This document shows positions 35,202 to 43,065 of a stretch of DNA of 64,000 bases, piece after piece; positions within the stretch are counted from its first letter, which is position 1; every line of letters starts with the position of its first letter. The notes below the pieces were generated by a model. That model was given only the letters and a program-made list of their open reading frames with translations, made no database searches and was not told the DNA's origin. The translations under genes and the position numbers were made by a program. The stretch is from Cystobacter ferrugineus (GTDB taxonomy: Bacteria; Myxococcota; Myxococcia; Myxococcales; Myxococcaceae), in contig NZ_MPIN01000008.1 in the NCBI RefSeq assembly GCF_001887355.1, positions 51,935 to 115,934 on the forward strand, written 5' to 3'.

Positions 35202-37147
35202 GCCGCGACTCGCGAATTCCAGTGAGCGGAAGCTCCTGAAGTCCCCATGGCGAAGCGGCGCTGCAACAGGCAGAGGCTCGTCAGCTCCATCAACATCGGA
35301 TCCAGCAAGCCCTGCTCCTGGACCGATAGCTGCGGCAGCTTCTCCAGCAGCGAGCGGACCTTCGTCGGCTCGAAGAACGGCAGCGCGTCCAGCTCGCCGC
35401 CGCGGAGCACGTCCTGGACCAACTGATACAGCCGGCCCTTCTGCTGCAGGGTCGCGGGCGGAGCGCGGAAGTAGTGCTTCTTGCGCTTGTACAGGGCGTC
35501 CGGCAGGTACGGCCGCATCGCCTCACGGAACACGTACTTCTCCGTGGAGCCCCGCACCTTCATCCACACCGGCAGCTTGCAGGCCAGCTCCACCACGTGA
35601 TGGTCCAGCAACGGCACGCGACCCTCGATGCTGTTGGCCATCTCCATGCGGTCGCCGAGCGTGGTCAGCACGAAGTTGGGCAGATAGGACTTGGCCCACA
35701 GGTACATGGACTTGTGCACGGGATCCCGCCCCTCGAGGTTGCGGTGATCCAGCCGATCGAAGAACTGGCGGTAGGGGTCCACGCCCTGGAAACGGTCATG
35801 GAAGTCCGAGCGGTAGAGCGACTCCAGGGCCTTGAACCAGCCGGCCTGGTTGTCCAGCCAGGAAACGCCATGGCGAAGCTGCTGGATCATCCAGTGGATG
35901 TCCTGGGGCATGTCCGGCTGCACATAGCCCTGCTCGCTCTCGTGGATGCGCTGGCGCAGCTTGCTGACCACCTCCGGGTCCTGCTGCTCGGAGTTGTACA
36001 GCAACATGTCCCGGCGGAAGTGCGGGTAGCCGGCGAACACCTCGTCCGCGCCCTCGCCGGTGAGCACCACCTTCATCCCGGCCTCGCGCACCTGCTGGCT
36101 GAGGATGTACTTGGCCACGCCGTGCGCGTTGAAGAACGGCGTCTCGTTGTGCCACAGGGCCTGCTCGAAGAAATCGGCGAGGTTGTCCTGGGAGACGGCG
36201 ACGGTGTGGAAGCGCGCGCCGTTGTGCTCCGCGGCGAGCCGGGCGAACCGGTTCTCGTCGTAGTCATCCATGTCCGTGAAGGACAGGTTGAAGGCGTTCA
36301 GCGGCTGGCTGGACAGGTGCGTGGCCATGCCCAGCATGGCCGAGGAGTCGATGCCACCACTGAGATAGACACCCATGGGGACATCCGCCCGCAGGCGCAG
36401 GCGCACCGACTCCTCCACCGCCGCGCGCACGGCCTCGATCATTCCCTTCTCGTCGGCCGGATAGATGGCGTCCTGGCGGGCGAACTCCATGTCCCAATAG
36501 CGGCCGTTGTGCAGACCGCCGTTGTCGACCATCACCCAGCAGCCCGGCTGCACGCTGCGCACGCCCTTGAACAGGGTGTGATCGCGCAGATAGAAGGCAC
36601 GGCTCGCGTACGCGTCCTCATCCCACTCCGCGGGGATCCCGGCGGCCAGCAACGCCTTGATTTCCGACGCGAAATACCAGGCCCCCCCGTGCTGGGCATA
36701 GAACAACGGCTTGATGCCCATCCGGTCACGCACCGCCATCATCAGCCGCCGCCGCCGGTCGAACAACACGATGGCGAACTCGCCACGCAACTGCTTGAGC
36801 CCCGCCACACCCGAACGGCGATAGAGATGCAGCGCGATCTCGCTGTCCGAGGCGGTCTTGAAGACACACCCCTCGGCCTCCAGCTCCCGGCGGATCCGCT
36901 CGTGGTCATAGAACTCCCCATTGACCACCAGGGCCAGATCGCCCTGCTCCGCGACGATGGGCTGACTGCCATTGTTCAAACCGATGATACTCAAGCGGAC
37001 ATGCCCGAGCGCCGCACGACCCGCTGGGTCATGCCACACACTGCGCTCATCAGGTCCCCGGTGGCTGATGCTGCTCAAGGCATTGAGCAGGGAACGTTCA
37101 TCAATGACAGCAGGATTGCGTTGATAGACGCCAATGAAGCCGCACAT
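35198..37147 (-). CDS. asnB: asparagine synthetase B-type amidotransferase
   Basis: 649 aa. An N-terminal glutaminase domain with catalytic Cys2 (MCGFIGVY) releases ammonia from glutamine; a C-terminal ATP-pyrophosphatase domain with LSGGIDSSAM (about residue 275) activates a carboxylate, normally aspartate. Both active sites are present. It could make asparagine, but AsnB relatives also amidate natural-product precursors, and the three genes behind it (monooxygenase, acyl-CoA dehydrogenase, thioesterase) fit that better than primary metabolism. Starts after a long AT-richer leader with two palindromes (37205-37216, 37241-37266). Confidence 0.93.
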   Translation of the reverse strand: MCGFIGVYQRNPAVIDERSLLNALSSISHRGPDERSVWHDPAGRAALGHVRLSIIGLNNGSQPIVAEQGDLALVVNGEFYDHERIRRELEAEGCVFKTASDSEIALHLYRRSGVAGLKQLRGEFAIVLFDRRRRLMMAVRDRMGIKPLFYAQHGGAWYFASEIKALLAAGIPAEWDEDAYASRAFYLRDHTLFKGVRSVQPGCWVMVDNGGLHNGRYWDMEFARQDAIYPADEKGMIEAVRAAVEESVRLRLRADVPMGVYLSGGIDSSAMLGMATHLSSQPLNAFNLSFTDMDDYDENRFARLAAEHNGARFHTVAVSQDNLADFFEQALWHNETPFFNAHGVAKYILSQQVREAGMKVVLTGEGADEVFAGYPHFRRDMLLYNSEQQDPEVVSKLRQRIHESEQGYVQPDMPQDIHWMIQQLRHGVSWLDNQAGWFKALESLYRSDFHDRFQGVDPYRQFFDRLDHRNLEGRDPVHKSMYLWAKSYLPNFVLTTLGDRMEMANSIEGRVPLLDHHVVELACKLPVWMKVRGSTEKYVFREAMRPYLPDALYKRKKHYFRAPPATLQQKGRLYQLVQDVLRGGELDALPFFEPTKVRSLLEKLPQLSVQEQGLLDPMLMELTSLCLLQRRFAMGTSGASAHWNSRVAA

Positions 37148-37204
37148 AAGATGTCTCTTCCTCGCAGATGCAGATGTTCCATCGACGCCAGGGACGCGAG
37201 GCCA

Positions 37205-37266
37205 GTGAGCACTCACCGCCATGGCGCGACCATGTCGAAAGACCAGACAGGACAACCCATCTGGTC
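37205..37266. promoter_or_regulatory. two palindromes in the asnB leader
   Basis: GTGAG-CA-CTCAC at 37205-37216 and GACCAGA-N12-TCTGGTC at 37241-37266, 58 to 119 bases before the asnB start. Candidate operator sites for a dimeric regulator; no regulator gene lies next to them. Confidence 0.35.
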
Positions 37267-37523
37267 CACACTCTATTGGAATGATTGAATGTTCGAATCA
37301 GCCCCTGACGCGGACCCGCGCTCAGACGCTCATTCCACAGCAGCTGTTCTCAAGGCAGGACATCGTGGACCCCCAGACTTCCCAAAGGTGCCTCTTACAA
37401 CTCTCGTGGAACTCTGCTCGAGGGACACATACCGTGACGTGTCGCTCCCAATTGATTCGTGGCGTACATATCATTCTTCAGAACAACTTTAAAGCGTAAA
37501 AACTGTAACAGTCCCACCACGAT

Positions 37524-37754
37524 TCATTTCCGGCGATTGACACACCAAAAGAGCGGGAGCGCGGCAATGCCAGGTCCTGGCGGATGAAGTGGGCGCGCAC
37601 CTGTCCCGTGGGGGAAGGGACATGTCACGGCGGCGAGCACATGCATTGAGCCTGGAAAAGCCACATGCCTTGAACCAGCTTGTGGCATCGAGGTCCATGA
37701 TTCGTGGAGTCGCGTCCTCGGCTGCCTGGCATGAGTCAGGGCAATCACGTTCAT
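37524..37754 (-). CDS. possible small protein, 76 aa
   Basis: Doubtful gene. GGGAG stands seven bases before the ATG, which is good, and the frame runs for 76 codons (start MNVIALTHARQPRT). However, third positions show little G/C bias compared with true genes here, and I recognise no domain, signal or membrane segment. Could be a leader ORF of the asnB operon or chance. Confidence 0.22.
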   Translation of the reverse strand: MNVIALTHARQPRTRLHESWTSMPQAGSRHVAFPGSMHVLAAVTCPFPHGTGARPLHPPGPGIAALPLFWCVNRRK

Positions 37755-38102
37755 GGCGGTCTCCCGTCAACGAGCGATATCGTAGAGTTCACTGATTGCC
37801 TTGATTGAGGGGTTGCCCGCTTTCCTACAACCGCCAACCGCTTCCACCAGGACGCCAACCGATGGGGACCCTGCTGTCACACGTTGGGCGACGCGCAACC
37901 CCTCTCACCCACGACGCCATGGTCAGACCTCGTGGTGCCGCCAACCCGGGAGTCATACAGCTCATTCCCAAGCATGGCCGTGCCCTCCCGAGGCCGGGCG
38001 TCCCGTGGATGTGGATTCCGTCAAGGATTCAAGACATGTGCCGCCCAGGCGGAACACCGGCCGCGCTCCTCCGAGCGGGACGGGCGCGCGGGGGACGCGG
38101 AC

Positions 38103-38870
38103 TCAGAGCTGGGGCGACAGGGGGAGATCGAAGAACAGCACCTCGGTCACCTCTTCCGCCACGAGCTCCACGGAAGGTGTCTCCACCAGCTTCAGCGCAT
38201 CACCGGCGCGCAGGAGCAGTGGCTGCTCTCCCTCGGGACGAGCCACCAGCCGGCCCCGAGCCACGTGCAGATAGCCACCACGACCCGCCGCCAGCTCACG
38301 GGAGAGACGGATGCCGGGCTCCATGATTGCGGCGGAAATGCGCGCATCCTGATGCAGCTTGACCGAGCCGTCCTGACGGTCTGGAGACGCGATCAGACAG
38401 AAGCGATTGTGTTTGGCGGCGTCGTCGAAGCGCGCCTGCTCGACGCTGGGTGGCAGACCACGCACGGAGGGCAGGAGCCAGATCTGCAGGTGGTGATCCA
38501 GCTTGCTCTGCGATGCGTTCATCTGGCTGTGCGTGATGCCATGACCAGCCGTCATGCGCTGCACGTCGCCGGGGCGGACGAGGGCGTGGGTGCCCAGGCT
38601 GTCACGGTGCTCGATGACGCCGGACAGCGGATACAGCACGATTTCCATGTCGCTATGGCCATGAGGACCAAAGCCGGTGCCCGGAAGAATCACATCCTCG
38701 TTCAGCGCACGCAGGGGGCCGAAGTTCTCATGCGCCGGATCCTGGTACGAGGCGAACGAGAAGCTGAAGCGCGCGTCGAGCCAGCCAAAGTTGGCGTGTC
38801 CGCGGTCCTGTGCGCGCCGCAACATCACCCGCCGCGACTCCGGAGGAAGGGCAACAGCGGTGGCGCTCAT
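38103..38870 (-). CDS. pirin-family protein (YhhW type)
   Basis: 255 aa, two cupin barrels. Metal ligands are read in GTGFGPHGHSDMEIVLYP (about residues 58-75) and HSQMNASQ. Members include quercetinase-like enzymes and redox regulators; the actual activity is not known. Its ATG overlaps the stop of the small membrane ORF upstream (ATGA). GAAACAAT-type motifs at 39201-39230 lie in the shared upstream region. Confidence 0.9.
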   Translation of the reverse strand: MSATAVALPPESRRVMLRRAQDRGHANFGWLDARFSFSFASYQDPAHENFGPLRALNEDVILPGTGFGPHGHSDMEIVLYPLSGVIEHRDSLGTHALVRPGDVQRMTAGHGITHSQMNASQSKLDHHLQIWLLPSVRGLPPSVEQARFDDAAKHNRFCLIASPDRQDGSVKLHQDARISAAIMEPGIRLSRELAAGRGGYLHVARGRLVARPEGEQPLLLRAGDALKLVETPSVELVAEEVTEVLFFDLPLSPQL

Positions 38871-39136
38871 GTGCGTGCCTCGTGGGGTCTCAGCTGCAAG
38901 TGGAAATACACCAGAGAGCCGAGGCGCCCGAGCACCAGCGGCCCCGCAATGGCCAGGAACAGTCCACTCCCGAGCGCGGGACAGAACGCGAAAGCCAGCG
39001 GCGACCAGCCCGGGGCACGGGCCAGGCACGACATCGGCAGCAGGCTGCCGAGCAACACCTCCGTGACGAGCAGCAACAACAGCGGCGAATCGCCGAGCTG
39101 ACGCGGCCTCGGGCCTAGACGAAATCCGGATTTCAA
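38867..39136 (-). CDS. small membrane protein, 89 aa
   Basis: Unrecognised. A TTG start with GGGGGAG four bases upstream opens LKSGFRLG; two or three hydrophobic stretches follow (LLLLLVTEVLLGSLLP, then SGLFLAIAGPLVLGRLGSLV). The stop overlaps the pirin start by 4 bases, a sign of translational coupling. Could be a remnant of a larger membrane subunit. The start is uncertain; the frame is open to 39208. Confidence 0.45.
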   Translation of the reverse strand: MKSGFRLGPRPRQLGDSPLLLLLVTEVLLGSLLPMSCLARAPGWSPLAFAFCPALGSGLFLAIAGPLVLGRLGSLVYFHLQLRPHEART

Positions 39137-39200
39137 CGAACTCCCCCATCGTGCGGAAATCACTGTACCGGTTCTCGCAACCCAAAATTCGGCTGAAAAC

Positions 39201-39230
39201 GAAAACAATCAATTTCTAAAGAGAAACAAT
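39201..39230. promoter_or_regulatory. direct GAAACAAT-like repeats upstream of pirin and 39287 genes
   Basis: GAAAACAAT at 39201-39209 and GAGAAACAAT at 39221-39230, 20 bp apart (two helical turns). The same half-site forms an inverted repeat in front of the lysR gene at 42081-42113, which suggests one regulator acts at both places. Confidence 0.4.
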
Positions 39231-39286
39231 CCTCTCCTGACGGGGTGGAGCCAGGATGGAAGTTCCTCGGAAGAAACCTCCCACCC

Positions 39287-39754
39287 ATGAACTCATCGAC
39301 CCTCGCCCTCACCGCGGCGGTGCTCTGCCTCGTCATGTCCCCAGCGCGGGCGCAGCAGCCCGTGGCGCCGCGCCCACTTCACTCCGTGGTCGTCGAAACG
39401 TACGCCTTCTCCGGGTTGCTCAACGAGCAGCCCGTCACCGTGCTCACCCCGGCGCTCTTCGCCAACATCGTCCTGTCCGAGCGGGTCAGCCTCAACGCCG
39501 CCTGGATCTTCGCCTATGCCCCGGCCAGGAACGGCGTTCCCGGCACGTTCCTGGCGGGCAATCCCTCCATCGGACCCAGCGTCGTCTTGAAGGGCGGTGA
39601 TTTGAGGATCCGGGCGGGCGGCTCGCTCGTGCTGCCCTTCACCCTCCTGACGGATGCGGATGATCAGCAGGCCGCGCTCTTGAAGCGCGCCGCGACGCTG
39701 CGAGGCAATAGCGGGGTCAGCCTGATGGCGCCAGGCCTGTTGGGTCTCACCTGA
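39287..39754 (+). CDS. secreted or outer-membrane protein, probably truncated
   Basis: 155 aa with a clear signal peptide (MNSSTLALTAAVLCLVMSPARAQ). The rest is beta-rich (RVSLNAAWIFAYAP, IGPSVVLKGGDLRIRAGGSL) like the first strands of a barrel or an exported beta protein. It stops abruptly after SLMAPGLLGLT, which does not look like a barrel end, so the 3' part may be lost. Family not recognised. Confidence 0.6.
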   Translation: MNSSTLALTAAVLCLVMSPARAQQPVAPRPLHSVVVETYAFSGLLNEQPVTVLTPALFANIVLSERVSLNAAWIFAYAPARNGVPGTFLAGNPSIGPSVVLKGGDLRIRAGGSLVLPFTLLTDADDQQAALLKRAATLRGNSGVSLMAPGLLGLT

Positions 39755-39756
39755 CG

Positions 39757-39790
39757 AAAAAGAAGAAGGGGCCCGTCACCGGGCCCCTTC
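39757..39790 (-). terminator. Rho-independent terminator of the yceI operon
   Basis: Perfect 11-bp arms 39765-39775 and 39780-39790 (GAAGGGGCCCG and its complement), 4-base loop, then TTCTTTTT on the minus strand. It lies 29 bases past the yceI stop. Confidence 0.92.
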
Positions 39791-39818
39791 GACCAACGCA
39801 CGGTGCTCGCGCGGCGGA

Positions 39819-40439
39819 CTACTTGGTGTCAGTGGCCGTCTTGGCCGGCGCCTGCTTCTTCGCGAGCTGCAGGTCGATGGTGATGGAGACCTCCTCGCCC
39901 ACCGCCACGCCGCCCGTCTCCAGCACCTTGTTCCAGGTCAGGCCGAAGTCCTTGCGGTTGAGCTTCGTGGTGGCCGTGCCGCCGCGCTTGAAGTTGCCCC
40001 AGGGATCCTTCGACTCGGTGGTGAAGCCCTCCACGTCCAGCACCACCGGCTTGGTCACGCCGTGCATGGTGAGGTCGCCCGTCACCTTGAGGTTCTTGCC
40101 CGCCTTCTGCACCTTCGTCGACTTGAAGGTGATGGCGGGATACTTCGCGGTGTCGAAGAACTCCGGGCCGCGCATGTGCTCGTCACGGGCGGTATCGTTG
40201 GTGTTGAAGGTCGTGGCGTCGATGCTCGCCTCGATCGTGGACTTGGTGATGTCCTTCTCGTCGATGTTGGCGGTGCCCGTCACCTTCGAGAAGGAGCCGC
40301 GCACGTTGGACACCATCATGTGCTTCACGGCGAACTGGGCGCTCGAGTGGGCGGCGTCGATGTCGTACTCGGTGGCGAAGGCGAACGACGGGGCGGCGAG
40401 CACCAGGGCGGCGACGGCGGACTTCATGAACATCTTCAT
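39819..40439 (-). CDS. YceI-family periplasmic protein
   Basis: 206 aa with a signal peptide (cut after SFAFA). The lipocalin-like YceI domain starts EYDIDAAHSSAQFAVKHMM and includes FNTNDTARDEHM and the closing ITIDLQLAKK. Members bind polyisoprenoids or quinone-like lipids in the periplasm. GGAG precedes the ATG. Third gene of a likely operon (41384-42004, 40482-41357, this gene), ended by a strong terminator. Confidence 0.93.
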   Translation of the reverse strand: MKMFMKSAVAALVLAAPSFAFATEYDIDAAHSSAQFAVKHMMVSNVRGSFSKVTGTANIDEKDITKSTIEASIDATTFNTNDTARDEHMRGPEFFDTAKYPAITFKSTKVQKAGKNLKVTGDLTMHGVTKPVVLDVEGFTTESKDPWGNFKRGGTATTKLNRKDFGLTWNKVLETGGVAVGEEVSITIDLQLAKKQAPAKTATDTK

Positions 40440-40481
40440 GGGGTTTTTCTCCAAGTGGGAACGACGGGGAAGGAACGCGCT

Positions 40482-41357
40482 TCAGCGCCGGGCATAGGAG
40501 CCGCTGCGCAGCTCCTCGATGATGGTGGGTCCTCGCGGCGCCCAGCCCAGGGACTGCTCGGCCCGGCGGGCGGAGAACTTCTGGTCGAGCGCCAACGCAT
40601 CGGCGAACGCACCGAACTGCTTCCGGGCCTCCTCCAGGGGCCAGGCAACCGTCTTGCCTCCCGCCCCGGCGCCCTCGCTCGCCGCGGCGGCGATGTCCTT
40701 CACCTTGAAGGAGGGACCCTGGACGGCCAGGAGGATGGCACCCGCGGACGCCCGCTCGACGGCGCGCACGTACAGGTCCGCGAGGTCATCGACGAACACC
40801 ACCGGCCAGTGGTTCTCCCCAGTGCCCACGAAGCGCGCGGCGCCTCCCTCCCGCGCGGAAGAGCCCAGCATCCCAGGGATTCCACCCGCGCGCCCGTAGA
40901 CGATGCCGGGGCGGATGACGATGCCACGAATGCCCTGCGTGGCGAGCACCCGCTTCTCCACGGACGGACGCCAGGCGACGAGCTCCGCCGCGTTCAGCGG
41001 GCTGTCCTCATCCGCCACATCGCCACGCGTGCCACCATGCACCCAGACACCGCTCGTGTAGAGGAAGGTCTTGCCCGTGCCCGCCAGCTTGTCGAGCACC
41101 GCCGCGACCGCGGGCGCGTCCACGGCCTCGCTGTTCGAGGTGGCGGTCCAGACGACCGCGTCGAAGTCCTGCACGAGCGCGGACAGGCCCGCGGCATCCG
41201 TGAGATCACCCCGCACGGGCTGGATGGCCAGCGACTCGAGCTTGCGCTTCGCGTCGTCGGAGCGGGCGAGGCCCTTGACCTGATGACCGGCCTTGGCAAG
41301 AGCCCCCGCGACGGCCGAGCCGATGTAACCCGTTGCTCCAGTGACAAGAATCTTCAT
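40482..41357 (-). CDS. NAD(P)-dependent epimerase/reductase-like protein
   Basis: 291 aa extended/atypical SDR. The Rossmann motif GATGYIG is at residue 6, followed by TSGVWVHG in place of the catalytic Ser region and VFVDDLADLYVRAVE typical of NAD-dependent epimerases. The usual YxxxK is not obvious, so it may be a non-catalytic or isoflavone-reductase-like member. The second ATG (41357) has GAGG six bases upstream and is preferred over 41363. 42 bases before yceI. Confidence 0.88.
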   Translation of the reverse strand: MKILVTGATGYIGSAVAGALAKAGHQVKGLARSDDAKRKLESLAIQPVRGDLTDAAGLSALVQDFDAVVWTATSNSEAVDAPAVAAVLDKLAGTGKTFLYTSGVWVHGGTRGDVADEDSPLNAAELVAWRPSVEKRVLATQGIRGIVIRPGIVYGRAGGIPGMLGSSAREGGAARFVGTGENHWPVVFVDDLADLYVRAVERASAGAILLAVQGPSFKVKDIAAAASEGAGAGGKTVAWPLEEARKQFGAFADALALDQKFSARRAEQSLGWAPRGPTIIEELRSGSYARR

Positions 41358-41383
41358 GTTCATCCTCTTTCACGTCTGTTGAA

Positions 41384-42004
41384 TCAATCCACCTGGACGT
41401 CCACGGCCTGGCCATCATGGGCCCACGCGTAGGAGCGCAACAGCAACTGCCACACCACCTCGAGCTCGGCCGCGTCACGGGGCCCGAAGACCATGGGCGT
41501 CCCGGAGCGGGGGTGAGGCACGCCCCAACCTTGCTGGTACACCTTCTCCGCCAGGCCGGGAGGAAACTTCAGGTGAAGGCTTCCGTCGTGCGCCGGGTGG
41601 ATGTGGGCGAACTCGGTGCCCACCTGGAAGGCCGCGCGGGGTCCGCGGACCGACGCGGGCCGGAGCCAGAAGGCACGCGCGCCCGGGACCGAGATGCCGC
41701 TGGGTGCCACCACCACGTCCGCCAGGGCCGCGGCCCGGGCGAAGAGCGCCTCCTGCATGTCGACGGGGGACTGCTGGCTGAGCTGCCGGTGCGCGAGCGG
41801 CGTTCCTGGCGGCGCATCACTGACCTCGGGCGCCGGCCCCTGACGTCTGCCCAAGCGGAAGGAGCCCTCCACCAGAGCCCCCTGGGTGGCGGGCGCGGAG
41901 GGAGCCTCTTCCTTGGCGGGGGGCTCACGCGTGGCCGAGGTGCAGGCCACGAGCAGAAGGAGCTGAGCCGCGACGACCGCGAACACCAACCTCTTTGAGG
42001 TCAT
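41384..42004 (-). CDS. lipoprotein with luciferase-family domain
   Basis: 206 aa. Lipobox LLLLVAC, so anchored in the envelope. The domain from about residue 80 carries EFAHIHPAHDGSLHLKFP and GWGVPHPRSG, a pattern I associate with the small Luciferase domain family (PF17648); its chemistry is unknown, and it does not imply light emission. First gene of the operon leading to yceI, divergent from the LysR gene, which probably controls it. Confidence 0.82.
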   Translation of the reverse strand: MTSKRLVFAVVAAQLLLLVACTSATREPPAKEEAPSAPATQGALVEGSFRLGRRQGPAPEVSDAPPGTPLAHRQLSQQSPVDMQEALFARAAALADVVVAPSGISVPGARAFWLRPASVRGPRAAFQVGTEFAHIHPAHDGSLHLKFPPGLAEKVYQQGWGVPHPRSGTPMVFGPRDAAELEVVWQLLLRSYAWAHDGQAVDVQVD

Positions 42005-42080
42005 ATCTCCATCTCCGCCGCGCTTCGCGAGTGTCTGGGAGTTCACCTTTCCCAAGGCGTTTATGTGTTTCCTCGGGGTA

Positions 42081-42113
42081 GAAACAATGAGGGGAATGGA
42101 AAAGGATTGTTTC
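42081..42113. promoter_or_regulatory. LysR operator candidate
   Basis: GAAACAAT (42081-42088) and ATTGTTTC (42106-42113) form a perfect inverted repeat with a 17-base spacer, between the divergent lipoprotein operon and the lysR gene, 14 bases before the lysR start. Position and shape suit LysR auto-control. Confidence 0.6.
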
Positions 42114-42126
42114 CAGGAGAAGACCA

Positions 42127-43065
42127 ATGAAGGACGTGGGGTGTTACTTCACCTTCGCGGAGGTCGTGCGAACTGGAAGTTTCACAGCCGCCGCCCGAGC
42201 GCTTGGGGTCACCAAGGCAACGGTCAGCAAGCAGGTGATGCACCTGGAGAACACGCTGGGCATGCGGCTGCTGCACCGCACGACGCGCAAGCTGTCCCCG
42301 ACGACCGAGGGCGAGGCGCTGTACACGCGCTGCCGGCGCATGGCCGAGGAACTGGAGGCGGCGGAAGCCGAGGTCATGCAATTGCGGAGCAAGCCCCGCG
42401 GCCGGTTGCGCGTGAGTGTGCCCATGACGTTCGGGCTGCTGCATATCGTCCCGGCCGTACCGGAGTTCCTCAGCCGCCATCCGGAGATCGAGTTCGATCT
42501 CCAGCTCGATGATCGCGTGGTGGATCTCGTCGAGCAGGGCTTCGACATGTCGGTGCGGATCGCCGAACTGCCGGACTCGTCCCTCACCGCCAGGAAGCTC
42601 GCCACCAGCCGCCGCGTGGTGTGCGCGACGCCCGAGTACCTCAAGCGTCACGGCACGCCGCGCGCGCCCGAGGAATTGCGCCAGCACCAGTGCCTGCAAT
42701 ACACCTATCTCGCCTCGGGAACGACGTGGCGGATGAGCGGCCACGGACAGGAGTTCCTCGTCCCGGTCGGTGGGCCGCTGCAAGCCAACAGCAGCCTGGC
42801 CCTCAAGGCCGCGGTGCTCGCGAACATCGGGATTGGCCAGTTCCCCATGTTCGTGGTCTGCGAGGAGCTGCGCAGCGGCCGGCTGGTCCCCGTGCTCGAG
42901 GACTACCCGCTCCCGCGTCTGACCATCTGGGCCGTTCACGCCTCGGGACGCACCGTCACGCCGAAGGTGCGCGCGTGGGTGGATTTCCTCATCCGCCGCT
43001 TCGAGAAGGAGACGGGCTGGAGCGAGATGCCCGGCGGTTCAGCGCGCGAGCATCGCCATCCATGA
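42127..43065 (+). CDS. LysR-family transcription regulator
   Basis: 312 aa. N-terminal winged helix-turn-helix (TGSFTAAARALGVTKATVSKQ) and a substrate-binding domain. The closest type is the AaeR/PtrR-like group that acts on nearby oxidoreductase genes. Divergent from the lipoprotein-epimerase-yceI operon and next to an operator candidate. Its last 27 bases overlap the convergent kinase gene. Confidence 0.94.
   Translation: MKDVGCYFTFAEVVRTGSFTAAARALGVTKATVSKQVMHLENTLGMRLLHRTTRKLSPTTEGEALYTRCRRMAEELEAAEAEVMQLRSKPRGRLRVSVPMTFGLLHIVPAVPEFLSRHPEIEFDLQLDDRVVDLVEQGFDMSVRIAELPDSSLTARKLATSRRVVCATPEYLKRHGTPRAPEELRQHQCLQYTYLASGTTWRMSGHGQEFLVPVGGPLQANSSLALKAAVLANIGIGQFPMFVVCEELRSGRLVPVLEDYPLPRLTIWAVHASGRTVTPKVRAWVDFLIRRFEKETGWSEMPGGSAREHRHP

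Larger units (their letters stand above)
37148..38102. other. 955-bp intergenic region, AT-richer than its surroundings
   Basis: No gene of clear coding quality. The stretch 37280-37560 has several A/T runs, rare in this window, and probably holds the promoter of the asnB operon; I cannot fix a -35/-10 pair. A 6-bp inverted repeat GCCACA/TGTGGC lies at 37660-37686. One short ORF with a ribosome site (37524-37754, minus) is listed separately. The part 37800-38100 shows nothing I can name. Confidence 0.6.

Noticed and set aside
37289-37492. 67-codon plus-strand frame upstream of the asnB gene
   Set aside because: Weak ribosome site, mixed third positions, no recognisable features; treated as chance.
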